From Stomorhina lunata (Eukaryota; Arthropoda; Insecta; Diptera; Rhiniidae), in NCBI GenBank assembly GCA_933228675.1, contig OW121744.1:98771026-98835025 (forward strand): DNA of 64,000 nt, read 5' to 3'. The notes beneath the pieces are model-generated. The model saw only the letters and a list, made by a program, of their open reading frames with translations, was not told the DNA's origin and did no database searches. Numbering within the stretch: the first letter of the stretch is position 1; the number at the start of each line of letters is the position of its first letter. The translations under genes were made by a program, and so were the position numbers. Positions 13,460-24,038 of the stretch are shown piece after piece.

Positions 13460-14416
13460 TTTTCAATTGTAATTGAGAAATTTTCAAATTGAATAGAGAA
13501 ATTTTCAATTGAAATTGAGAATTTTCAATTGAAATTGAGAAATATTCAATTGGAATTGAGAATTTTCAATTGAAATTGAGAAATTTTCAATTGAAATTGA
13601 GACTTTTCAATTCAAATTGAGAAATATTTAATTGAAATTGAGAATTTTCAGTTGAAAATGAGAAATTTTCAATTTAAATTGAGAAATTTTCAATTGAAAT
13701 TGAGAATTTTTCAATTGAAAATGAGAATTTGTAAATTGAAATTGAGAAAATCCCAATTTTAAATGAGAAATTTTCAATTGAAATTGAGAATTTATAAATT
13801 TAAATTGAGAATTTTTCAATTGAAATTGAGAAAAGCCCAATTGAAAATGAGGTTGGTTTTTTTAATTGAAATTGAGAAATTTTCAATTAGAATTGAGAAA
13901 TTTTCAAATGAAAATGAGAAATTTTCAATTGAAATTGAGAATTTTAGAATTGAAATTGAGAAAACCTAAATTGAAAATGAGGTTGAAATTCCACTTGGGG
14001 TGTTCTCAATTTCAATTGAAAAATTCTCAATTTATATTTAAAATTTCTCAATTTCAATTGAAAATTTCTCAATTTCAATTGAAAATTTCTCATTTTCAAT
14101 TGAAAAATTCTCATTTTCAATTGAAAACTTCTCAATTTCAATTAAAAAATTCAACCTCATTTTCAATTGTGCTTTTCTCAATTTCAATTGAAAAATTCTC
14201 AATTTCAATTTAAAAATGTTTCTCATTTTCAATTAGGGTTTTCTCAATTTTAATTGAAAATTTCTCATTTTTAATTGAAAATTCTCAATTTCAATTGAAA
14301 ATTTCTCAATTTCAAATGAAAATTCTCAATTTCAATTAAAAATTTCTCATTTTCAATTGAAAATTCTCAATTTCAATTGAAAATTTCTCAATTTCAATTG
14401 AATATTCTCAATTTCA
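13460..14416. repeat. 21-bp palindromic repeat in two inverted halves
   Basis: About 20-21 bp tandem units centred on the perfect palindrome TTTCAATTGAAA, followed by TTGAGAA. The left half (13,460 to about 13,990) reads TCAATTGAAATTGAGAAA; the right half (about 14,004-14,416) reads the reverse complement TTTCTCAATTTCAATTGA. A short non-repeat turn lies at about 13,985-14,005. A GAGGTTG side motif appears at 13,850 and 13,979, and as CAACCTC at 14,152. Units vary by a few bases, so the array is older than the 31-bp arrays. The KISQFQLK-type open frames across it are products of the repeat. Confidence 0.9.
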
Positions 14417-14990
14417 TGTCGCTAATTTTTGAGTGTAGGCTGAATATGCAATGATGTGCAGTTTAATTGTGCAGTTTCATAAAGCGGAGACTTCAGTCTT
14501 TAAGTAGACTTAAATTTTATATCAGAGATCTTAGTTCTAAAAATATATATACCACCGAATCAGATATTAATATGAATCTACTGAAAATCAATAATAGACC
14601 AAAAAAAATAAACAAACGTAAAACTTTTTTTTACAAAAAAAAAATAAAAATACTAATAAAAAATATAACTTATTTGTTACAGGTCATGTCGCTTATTTTA
14701 AAGTGTTGGCTGAATATGCAATTATATGCGGTTTAGTTGTACAGCTTCATAAAGCCGAGACATTAGTGTTTAATTTGACTTAAACTTTCGGTCGTACATC
14801 TTCATTCAAAAAAGATATATACCACGGAATCAGCTATAAATTTGAATCTACTAAAAATCGGCAAAAAACAAAACAAAAAACGTGAAATATGCGAACTTAA
14901 AGATTTTATGCAGAAACAACATGAAGTTTGCAATAAACAGCTGTCGCTTGGACAAGTTTTACTTAGAAATATTATCACAAAGTCAAGTTT
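14416..14990 (+). repeat. Two decayed copies of a long tandem repeat
   Basis: Copies begin with CATGTCGCTAATTT at 14,415 and CATGTCGCTTATTT at 14,685. Each runs through a recognisable order: AAGTGT(A/T)GGCTGAATATGCA, CATAAAGC-GAGAC, ATATATACCAC-GAATCAG, then a GAAAATC-type stretch. The offset is about 270 bp. The same order recurs in the larger block at 17.2-20.6 kb. No coding potential. Confidence 0.8.
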
Positions 14991-17200
14991 TCCTTTTTAA
15001 AATTTTCGATTAGTCCAATTTTTTTTAGAAAAATTGTCTCTTAAACATTTTTTTTATATAACAAAAGTTGTTGCTGTAATATGTTCTTTTAAGAAAAGTT
15101 GTTTCCCTATTTTTTTTTAAAGATATCGCTTAGTTATCCTTTAAAATTGGCATAAAATTCCCTACCCTGCTAATGATGTTATTGCATAAAAGGAGAGCTT
15201 ATGCTATAGGTATGAATGTATGTGAGTGTTTTTAAAAAACAAAACAACAAAATATCACAGAGAGCTTAAAAATCTAAGAGAGAGTATAAAACAGTTGTAC
15301 TCTTGTTTATATTTATTTGCATTAAAACCTACAACAAACATCATAATGAAGTTGTTTATAATGATAATGATGTTTTAAATGAGTAAAGAGTTTGTTAAGG
15401 TTTTGTATTTGAAAATTTTGCATATTTTGCATTTCGGGGGTCCCAAGTCAACAACGTCACTGGGTATCTGTGTGTGATTTTGGATGATGAAAGTGTGTGT
15501 ATGAGTGTTTAGCTGAGTGTGTGTATGTGTGTGATTGGTGTACTCACAGTATGTGTGAGTCTCTGGCTGTTAATGTTGTTTGGTTTTTCCCATTCATTCA
15601 GTCTGTGGACAACGTTTTGTCAGTACGTAACTTATTAAAAGAACTTATGTTCACGTTACTTATACGTTTTCAAAATAATTTATTAATGATTATTATTATT
15701 AATAAAAATAATAAAAAAATATTATTAAAAGAAATTAATGTCTTAATAAAAATTTGAAACAGTTTGAAAGGAAAGATTTTAAAAAAATTTAAACTATGAA
15801 AATATAAAGTAAAAATTTTAAGAACCAAAATTGTGAAAAAATTATGAAAAGAAATAAAAGTTATAACGTTTTTAATAATTAAAAAAAAACTTAATAAATA
15901 AATTTTTTTTTAACAAAAAGTAATAAAATAAAAAAAAAATTAAATAAACTTTCTTTAAAAATCATAAAACAAAAATATTTTTTTTAATAAAAAAACCAAG
16001 AAAAATTTTGATTTCATTAAAAACAAAAATCTTAAAAATTATTAATGATAAAATATTAATATTAAAAAAAATTCTGGAAAAACCTTAATTTTCCCTTAAA
16101 ATTTCCAAACCTTAAAAAAAGTTTTCGTTTCAAAATTAAGTCTTAATAAAAGAAAATTTCACAAAAAACCAATTGAAATTTTTACAATTAATATTAAAAA
16201 ATCTCTCTAATTCATTTGATAACAAAACAAAAAATACAAAAAAAAAACCAACCGCAACAAAAACAAAATATATAAATAAATTTTCTATATAAAGAAAAAA
16301 CTACTAAACAGCCAATCAAATTGCAGTAATGATGCGCGTGTATTTTTTCGCAAAAATTATAACTACCAATGTAAAAACTAAACATACAAATACATAGAAA
16401 GAAACACTTACACACATACCAATAACCAGCAATTTATATAAATAATAAAAGGAAAATTACAAAAACAACAAAGGAAAATTTTCAAACAAATAACGGTTAA
16501 TATGAAATTAACTAAAATGAAATTTTTGTTATCCAGTGTTTTTAATTAATGAGCAGAAATTTTCCCAAAAAAAACGAAGTGTTTTAAATTAATTATTCTA
16601 CTTAAATAAAACCACTAATTAGTGATTAATTACTTTAGATTTTAAGTTTTGAAAAAACAAAATTCAAAAAAAATTTAATTTCAAAACAAATTTGTTACAA
16701 AATTACCCCAGAATTCTGCAATTAGTTTTTCTCAACAAAAAACCTGATATCTTTTAGGCAACTCCACATATTAATTAATGGTAAATATTTGATTTTATTG
16801 CTCAATTATGATTTTTCATTTAATTAAAAAAAATGGCTATAAAAAACTTTAAAGTTTGTTTTTTATTGAAAACTAAACTAAACGTTTAATGTAATTAACT
16901 AGTTTTATTTGTGATTTCTTGTTACAAACTTAAACTTTTTTTAATCTCTATAAAGTTTTAAAAATTAATTAAATACAATAATTGATTTAGTTTTATAAGA
17001 GTTATAAAAAAGTTAACATTATAAAAATTTTAAAGGCAAATATTAATTCAAGAACAAGTTTTTTTCTTGTAATTAAATATAAATTAATGTTAAAATCGAG
17101 TAAGAAAAAAACTGAATTTAAATTTCCCAAACAATATGTCAATATGTTTCTATTATTCTCAGGTTTTTTAGACATATTTTAAAGAATTTGCTTGTTAAAG
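14991..17200. other. AT-rich single-copy stretch, no gene seen
   Basis: Extremely AT-rich, especially 15,660-17,100. It contains an imperfect GT-rich microsatellite at about 15,470-15,550. Nothing coding was recognised; the short open frames are consistent with chance. Confidence 0.6.
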
Positions 17201-18650
17201 GTCATGTCGCTTATCTTGAAGTGTAGGCTTTATAGGCAAATATATGCAGTTTATTTATACACAATCCTAAAGCTGAGGCTTTAGCCTTTAATTCGTCTTA
17301 AATTTTCTTTTGTAGGTTCTCCTCAAAAAAAGGTATAAACCACTGAATCAGCTATTAATTTTGATCTTCAGAAAATCAACAATATTCAAAAAATAAAACT
17401 AAAAATAAACAAATTCAAAAGTTTTTTTGAAGAAAAATATGAAGTTTGTTACAAAAAAGTATTTACCCTTACAAATTATCTAAGTATGGGCAATTGCCAC
17501 GCCTACCTTTTGGACGAATACAACAGTTTTCTTATAAAATCGTGTAAAAATAATTTTATATCAAAATTTTATTGTGAACTAATAGCAATATTTTATTCGT
17601 TATTAAGATTTTGCTAAGAATTATGTGCAATATGTCAATCAGTTTTTATAATTCTCGTATTTTTAAGACATATTCAAAAGAATTTACTTGTTATAGGTCA
17701 AGTCGCTTATTTTTAAGTGTAGGCTTTATAAGCAAATATATGCAGTTTATTTATACACAATCCTAAAGCTGAGACTTTAGCCTTTAATTTGTCTTAAACT
17801 TTCTTTTGTAGGTCCTCCTCAAAAAAAGGTATAAACCACTGAATCAGCTATTAATTTTGATCTTCAGAAAATCAACAATATTCAAAAAATAAAAAAAAAC
17901 TGCAAATAACAAAATTCAAAAGTTTTTTTTTTAATAAAAAATATAAAGTTTGTTACAAAAAAGTATTTACCCTTACAAATTATCTAAATATGGGCAATTT
18001 TCACGCCCACCTTTTATACGAATATAAAAGTTTTCTTATGAAATCTTCAGAAAATACGCAAAAAAACTGAAAATAAACAATTTCAACAGTTTTTTTTATA
18101 GAAAAGATATGAAATTTATTATAAAGAAGTATTTAAACTTACAAATTATCTAAATATGGGCAATTAACACGCCCACCTTTTATACAAATATAAAAGTTTT
18201 CTTATGAGATGTTATAGATCATGTCGCTTATTAATATGCGAATATATGCAGTTTATTTGCACAACCTCATAAAGTTGAGACTTTGGTCTTTCTGTTGTCT
18301 AAAATTTTCTTTGGTAGGTCTTCCGTAAAAAAAGTTATACACCACTAACTCAGCTAATAATTTTTATCTTCAGAAAATCGACAATGGACAAAAAAAAATT
18401 TAAATATTTGATTATTTTCAAGTTTTTTTAAAGAAAAAATATGAAATTCATAATAAAGAAGTATTAACACTAACAAATTATCTAAATATGGGCAATTTAC
18501 ACGCCTACCTTTTATACAAATATAAAAATTTTCTTATGAAATATTCAGAAAATAGACAAAAAATCTGAAAATATATAAATTAAAAAGTTTTTTTGAAGAA
18601 AAACTATAAAGTTTGTTATTAAAAAGTATTTATATATATAATATATATAA

Positions 18651-18712
18651 TTCCCCGACAACATTCCAATTGGAACATGGGGTACTTCTCTCAGACAATG
18701 AGCTGTATTTAC
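18651..18712. other. Small GC-richer insertion in a repeat unit
   Basis: Between two partial copies of GTATTTA, just after a TA microsatellite, there is extra sequence absent from the other units. It includes the palindrome TTCCAATTGGAA flanked by CCCC and GGGG, giving a foldback. It may be a tiny mobile fragment. The source is unknown. Confidence 0.5.
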
Positions 18713-19936
18713 ACTTACAAATTATCTTAATATGGGCAAATTCCACGCCCACCCCACAGTTTTTTTTATAACATTTACATTTCTGTTAATAAAAATTACA
18801 TCTCTTTTAATAAAAGTATAGGCTTAATATGCAAATATATGCAGTTTATTTTGACACCATCCTAATGCTTACACCTCAGTCTTTAAGTTGTTTTAAGTTT
18901 TCTTCGGTAGGTCTTCCCTAAAAAAAGTTATGGACCAGCAAAACAATTTTTATTTTGTATTTTAAGAAAATCGACAAAAGACAAAAAAAACTGAATATAA
19001 ACAAATTCAAAAGTTTTTTAAAGAAAAAAATATGAAGTTTTTTTATAAAGAACTATTTACACTTATGTACATATTTTTATAAATATGCGCAATTGCCACG
19101 CCCACCTCTTATACGAATGTAAAAGTTTTCTTATGAAATATTTGAAAAATAATGTTATAGCAAAATTTTATTATGAACTTAATAGCAATTTTTTTTATCC
19201 CGATTAACAATTTTAATAAATGCACTACTTTTTTTTCATTTAAGTTTTAAACTCCATTAAAAACTTATTAGGAGTAATATAATTCCAAAATTTCTGAGCC
19301 GGCAATACTTTTATTTTTGAGTGTTTAAGACATATCGAGAGCTTATATTCAATACCGTCTATGAATCAATTTTTTAAAATCACTTTTTATTGAAAAACTA
19401 TTTTTTTTATAACAGTTATATCTCTTTCAATAAAAATTTCATCTTTTTTTAAAAAAAATGTAGGCTTAATATGCAAATATATGCATTTTATTTTTACACC
19501 ATCCTAAAGCTAAGACTTCAGTCATTAAATTGTTTTAAATTTTCTTTCGTAGCTATTCCCTAAAAAGAGTTATAGACCACCGAATCAATTTTTATTTTGT
19601 ATTTTCGGAAAATCGACAAAAGGCAAAAATAAAACTGAAAGTAAACATTTATAAAAGTTTTTTTTTTGAAGAAAAATATGAAGATTGTTATAAAGAAGTA
19701 TTTACACTTACAAATTATTATAAATACAAGCAATTGCCACGCCCACTTTTTGTACGAATGTAATAGTTTCCTTATGAAATCTTTTAAAAATAATTTTATA
19801 GCAAAATTTTATTGTGAAGTTAATAGCCATATTCTATTTGTTTTTAATTTTTGAGTTAAAGTCGATTAAAAACTTATTAAGAAAAATATAATAACAAATT
19901 TCTGAGCCGGCAATTTTTGTGTGTTTAAGACATAAC

Positions 19937-20002
19937 GAGAGCTTATATTGAGACCCTAATCTCCGCTGGGAGTCAAGGAGTCAACAGAAGAGAGCTTATA
20001 TT
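19937..20002. other. 40-bp insertion with 13-bp direct duplication
   Basis: GAGAGCTTATATT occurs at 19,937-19,949 and again at 19,990-20,002, flanking 40 bases (19,950-19,989) that the sister unit near 19,335 lacks. The sister has one copy of the 13-mer running straight into CAATACCGTCTAT. This is either a short insertion with target duplication or templated repair filler. Confidence 0.75.
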
Positions 20003-20650
20003 CAATACCGTCTATAAACCATTTTTTTAAAATCACTTTTAATTGGAAAACTTTTTTTTATAACAGTTACATCTTTTTTTAATAAAAATCAGAGAGACGA
20101 AATCTATTTTGGAACCTTGACTTTAATATGTTGTAGAAAATATATTGACTTCTTTTTAAATATTTTGTTTATTAAGTAGATTCTTATCACCCCTTAAAAA
20201 TATTATATTTGGTTTATAGCCGATATTGAAAAAACTTCTCGATATTTCTAAGATTTTAATACGGATCATATCACTTTTTTTTAGTATATCCTCAATATGC
20301 AAATATATGCAGTATATTTTATCACCGATATAAAGCTGAGACTTCAATTTTTAATTTAACAAAATTTTACTTTCCGAGGTCTTCATTAAAAAAAGTTATT
20401 CAGTAGTACTTTCTGTGTTATTAATTCTTATACGAAAAATCGAAGTATTAGAAAAAAGTGAATATAAAAAAACTCAGAAAAGTTTTTTTGGTGCACGATG
20501 ATCAAGTTTATAGCAGAAAAGTTTTTAAATTACAAAAGTTTTATAAATGGGCGTATTAAGACAATTAGACGCCTACCTTTTGTGCCTAAATCATATTTTT
20601 CTTATAAAATCTGATAAGAAAAACAATGTAGGTGAATTTCTTTAGTTACA

Positions 20651-21939
20651 CTGTGCTAGTTGTAAAAACCGACAAAAGGGAGATCTAGTGGGTAAAGTTA
20701 ATTTGAGTACGCCGAATTTAATGGTGCTAACCGTTTTTTTTTTTGTTGATTAGCTCTAGTTTTCAAGATATACCGTTATAAAAAAAATGGAGAATGTTGA
20801 GCAAAAAATATTAGCGTAACTCAAAAACTGTTTATTTTCTGGAACTAAGTAAAAAAATCAAAATTCGGCAACAAAATAGTCTTTCAGAAATACAAACTAA
20901 TTTTTATTCAAATAATTTATAAGCCGATATAAAGCTAAGACATTGGTCTTTAATTTGAAATAAATATAAATCACTAGGTTTGAATCGAAATAATTTGGAC
21001 CACACTATAGCATGTGTCTTCATCATTATCGGCATTTCTACAGAAGAGAAGTATTCATTTTAGTGAAGAAAATAATTTGACAACTTTTAGTTTTTCAGAA
21101 ATCGAGAAAAAAAAAACTTTTTTGGTCTATATAAAAATTATATAGCTTAAAATGACTGAAATACGCAAAATAGTTAATTTATTTTCAATATAACATTTGA
21201 ATTTCATCACCCAATTCTTTTTTTTTATAGATGACAAAAAATTAGACGATTCTTTATTAAAATAAAGAAGAATAATTGATTGAATTGATTGCACCAATAT
21301 ACCCAAAAAATTTAAATAGAATATAAGTTGTTAAATTCAAAACTTGTCGTATAAGTTGTATTATGACAGGTCTTGCAAGAAATGCTTAAGTATTACACAC
21401 ATGCAATTTTTTTGAGAAAAGGTGGAGTTATTATCTTTGTTTCATTGGCAATATAGAAAATTTTTTATACCACTTTAAGATAATTTTTTTTTTTTTGGTC
21501 TCATATAAGATATTATAAGGAAAGCTTTCCATAGTTTTTCTGGCCGAGCATATAAGTTATTTTTGAAAGATCTTGAATATGAGGTATGATCAAAAATGAA
21601 CTTAATCCAAAAATTTAAAACAGTCGCATACACTGACCTTTTATATTGCAAGTGCTTAAATTCTTTGATAGTTCAAAAACTTAAGCCCACAATTCAAATC
21701 CTGGTTGCCGGACGAAATAAATCGAAATAATCGACCGTTTTAAGGCAATTTCAATTGAAATTACCACCTGAACTTTGATTAACTCAGAGACTCGATCAGA
21801 ATGCAACAAGTTAATTTCAAGTTAATCAGCAAAATGGGTTAGGAATCTTGTTGGCTACATATAAAAATCTATTTAAGGTTTTAATCCTCCGAAAACTTAA
21901 TAATTAAATAAAACTAATTTTAAATTTGTTATATCTAGC
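20651..21939. other. AT-rich; fading repeat, no gene seen
   Basis: The first few hundred bases still echo the long repeat (GATATAAAGCTAAGACATTGGTC near 20,922). The rest is AT-rich with no coding motif recognised. Confidence 0.45.
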
Positions 21940-22373
21940 AAGTGCACCAATACGACGGCCGCTTCCTTGTGGATTTCAACTAAGCGCTTGTAGAGCAATA
22001 TTGGTATTTGGCCTTCGAAGTGTGTGGTCTATTCACCCCCATTTTCGTTGACATACCTCTATAGAAGAAAGGATTTGGTGTGTAGCGTTTTTCTACGCAA
22101 TACACGTCTGTCTGTTAGAGCTCATCCCTTCGTAGTCGATTGGCCAGTAGACAGAACAACACACTACAGGGAAAATTTATTCTTTAGCTGTACAGTTCGT
22201 GGAATTTACTTCCCGCAGAAATTTTCCCTGCCAGTTGCAATATAGGGAAGTTCAAATCAAATGTCCATAAACACTACTCCATCTATCCACCCTCCCATAA
22301 CCTATTTTCCTAGCTCCAACACAATGCATTGCATAAGTAGGGGTCATCCCCTGAGTGCTGGTCCTAAATAAAA
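21940..22373 (+). pseudogene. LINE C-terminus and 3' end fragment
   Basis: Coding-like sequence with frameshifts: NTRLSVRAHPFVVDW and then RTTHYRENLFF-CTVR, followed in a neighbouring frame by a tryptophan and Leu-Pro rich segment. This is the usual C-terminal end of Jockey/CR1-type LINE reverse transcriptases, where an R-T-x-x-Y-R-x-S-F-F-x-R segment precedes W-N-x-L-P. A 3' untranslated stretch of about 130 bases follows, ending in an A-rich tail at 22,362-22,381. Only the last part of the element is present (5' truncated), as is typical of LINE insertions. Clade assignment is uncertain. Confidence 0.6.
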
Positions 22374-22399
22374 GAAAAAAAATGTAGGACAGCTTGAAC

Positions 22400-23118
22400 T
22401 TGAACTATCTCTCAGTTATAGCATTAGATTGTGCTGGGTTCCAAGTCATTGCGACATCGTTGGCAACGAAGTTGCGGACGAAGTTGCCAGACTAGGACTT
22501 AAGTCAAAGGGTATGGCTCAGATATGGCTCCACCTATCTGTCACTTTAATCTGGGCATTAAGTCTTGGATCAGCAAGGAAACCCTAAGACATAGGGTAAC
22601 ATGGTTACATGTAGAACATCTAGAACTCTATGCCCTAAACCGGACAGTAATGGAACCAAGCTTCTATTAGGTCTGAATAGATCAAGCTTGAGAAGATGTA
22701 TAGGGCTCCTTACGGGGCACTGCGCCTTAAATTCGAGGTTACATAAGTGGGATAGTAGCATTTCAGACCTTTGCAGACTATGTCTAGATGAGGATTCGTC
22801 CGAGTCGGTAGAACACATTCTCTGTCACTGTCCAAGGCTACAAATCCTAAGACTCAAACATTTAGGCAGCAGATTCCTTGCTGACCTGCAGGATCTGCAA
22901 CAGTGCAGGTTGCATGATATTGTAGGGTTCACAACAGGTCTCAACTGGCCTAGATAGGGTATTTTTCTTCTCCCTCTACAACTTTCTATTATCTTTTCTC
23001 TTCCTCTATCTTCAACCTTTTGCGCTCTACTCTTCTAGTAAAGGATCACAATGAACCCCTGAGGTCTCCGAGTGTTGGTGTTGCTTGACACCTCCTTTAT
23101 TACCTAACCTAACCTAAT
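22400..23118 (+). pseudogene. I/Jockey-type LINE: RNase H end and zinc knuckle
   Basis: 3' part of a second LINE. In order: the end of an RNase H domain, visible as WVPSHCDIVGNEVADEVA near 22,433-22,490, which holds the His and catalytic Asp; a frame-broken linker; then a 118-codon open frame with LLLGLNRSSLRRCIGLLTGH and a CCHC-like C-terminal knuckle CRLCLDEDSSESVEHILCHC near 22,770-22,830. The stop is followed by a pyrimidine-rich 3' UTR and a tail of repeated CCTAA at about 23,100-23,117. This order fits LINEs of the I/Jockey group that carry RNase H. The break between the two coding parts shows it is inactive. Confidence 0.8.
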
Positions 23119-23595
23119 ACAAGATGGACTTGATATTCGAGTTATATATCCGCAACTTAGTCGTTGTTGATATTTGCCGAGATTTCCAAATAGTTCGGAG
23201 AATGCCGAATGCAGATTTTGCCTTATTAATACGCGATTCAATATCTTCGTCGGCACCACCTTTTGTGGTACCAAACAACCAAGATAATAAAAGGTACCTA
23301 CACATCCAATAACCTTGTTATCCACATTGATGTGTGTCGACACAAAGATTATGCCTCCAGGCATAATCTTTGTCTTTGAGCTTTGGCTTGGAAGGCATAC
23401 GAAATCAGCGTATTCTAAGTCCTCGATTTTTTTAAAGGATGCCAATTGGATACCACGTCTATCATTCAGTGAGGTGTGCATTATATTGTCTGTGACTAAA
23501 ACAAAAAGTACAGGTGACAAGATACGTCGTTGTCTTGGAGTAAACCTTAAAGCCGACCTAATTATTTGGTCTAGAGCCATTAGTGTAAATGTCAT
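23119..23595 (-). pseudogene. RTE-like LINE reverse transcriptase relic, inverted
   Basis: The minus strand encodes the middle of the same reverse transcriptase family as the copies at 10.7 and 55.9 kb. Visible: RRILSPVLFVLVTDNIM, RRGIQLASFKKIEDLEYADFVCLPSQ, then KTKIMPGG, VIGCVGTFYYLGCL, and in another frame INKAKSAFGILRTIWKSR and KLRIYNSNIKSILY. The active site reads YADF instead of YADD, so a catalytic Asp is lost. The block between the active site and KTKIM is shortened relative to the 56 kb copy. The fragment stops exactly at the CCTAA tail of the neighbouring LINE, which points to nested insertion or recombination. Confidence 0.85.
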
Positions 23596-23965
23596 TTTAC
23601 CAGGAGATTAGCGTCAAACAGCGATACTGTCAGAGTTTAGTAGTTGGTGCCTTTTATGTCAGGTATCATGAAAACATCTCTTAATAGAATCGTATTTACT
23701 GTATCCGACGGGTTAGTCCGAAACCTTTCGAGTATTTTGCGGTAAGCAATGCTGCATTTGAATTTTTACTGTTTCCCGACTGCTCGCCTTTTTGGCACAT
23801 GTAAAGTGCTTTGTCTATGATGTTGATATTGAAAATTAGCGACTTTTAAAGTAATTCTCTAAGGTACTTAACAAATTCCACAGAAGGGGATTTTAGTGTT
23901 CCTTAAGAAGATTTTGGTGTACTTAGAATCTTCTTTTACAATTAAATTGATATATTTTCCTTTAC
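23596..23965. other. Unassigned, probably transposon flank
   Basis: Higher GC than the surrounding DNA, but no recognised motif on either strand. It could be the further 5' part of the inverted LINE or another dead element. Confidence 0.35.
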
Positions 23966-24038
23966 AACGCTAAACCACGCCGGCTACTAGGCATAATATA
24001 TCATAATCAGCCTGGGTTCGATCCCCGGTCACGGCAAC
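23966..24038 (+). other. tRNA-like 3' half, possible SINE relic
   Basis: TGGGTTCGATCCCCGGTCAC (24,013-24,032) matches a tRNA T-arm with the internal pol III B box GGTTCGATCCC, and the following TCACGGCA resembles a tRNA-His acceptor end. The expected GCCGTGA at the 5' end and a proper anticodon arm are missing; upstream there is only GCTAAACCACGCCGGCTACT, which could be a degenerate A-box region. It is therefore not a working tRNA gene. A tRNA-derived SINE or a tRNA pseudogene both fit. Confidence 0.5.

Larger units (their letters stand above)
17203..20650 (+). repeat. Decayed tandem repeat, unit about 500-640 bp
   Basis: Successive units are marked by CATGTCGCTTAT (17,203; CAAGTCGCTTAT at 17,699; 18,220) or by the next block TATGCAAATATATGC (near 18,830, 19,470 and 20,297). 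A full unit also carries CTAAAGCTGAGACTT, TAAAAAAAGTTATA-ACCAC, AAAATCGACAA, AAGTATTTACACTTACAAA and a GCCACGCCCACCTTTTATAC segment. Spacing is about 496, 521, then 600 or more, growing by insertions and rearrangement. Similarity fades after 20.6 kb. The copies are clearly diverged, so this is an old array. Confidence 0.85.

Noticed and set aside
13628..14232. Several overlapping frames with QLKISQFQLK-type repeats
   Set aside because: Both strands give similar peptides because the unit is palindromic; they are shadows of the 21-bp repeat.
23100..23117. CCTAA run as telomeric repeat
   Set aside because: Only about three units, placed exactly at the 3' end of a LINE; Diptera are known to lack TTAGG telomeres. 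It is the LINE tail.
23966..24038. Functional tRNA gene
   Set aside because: The 5' acceptor strand and anticodon stem are not present.
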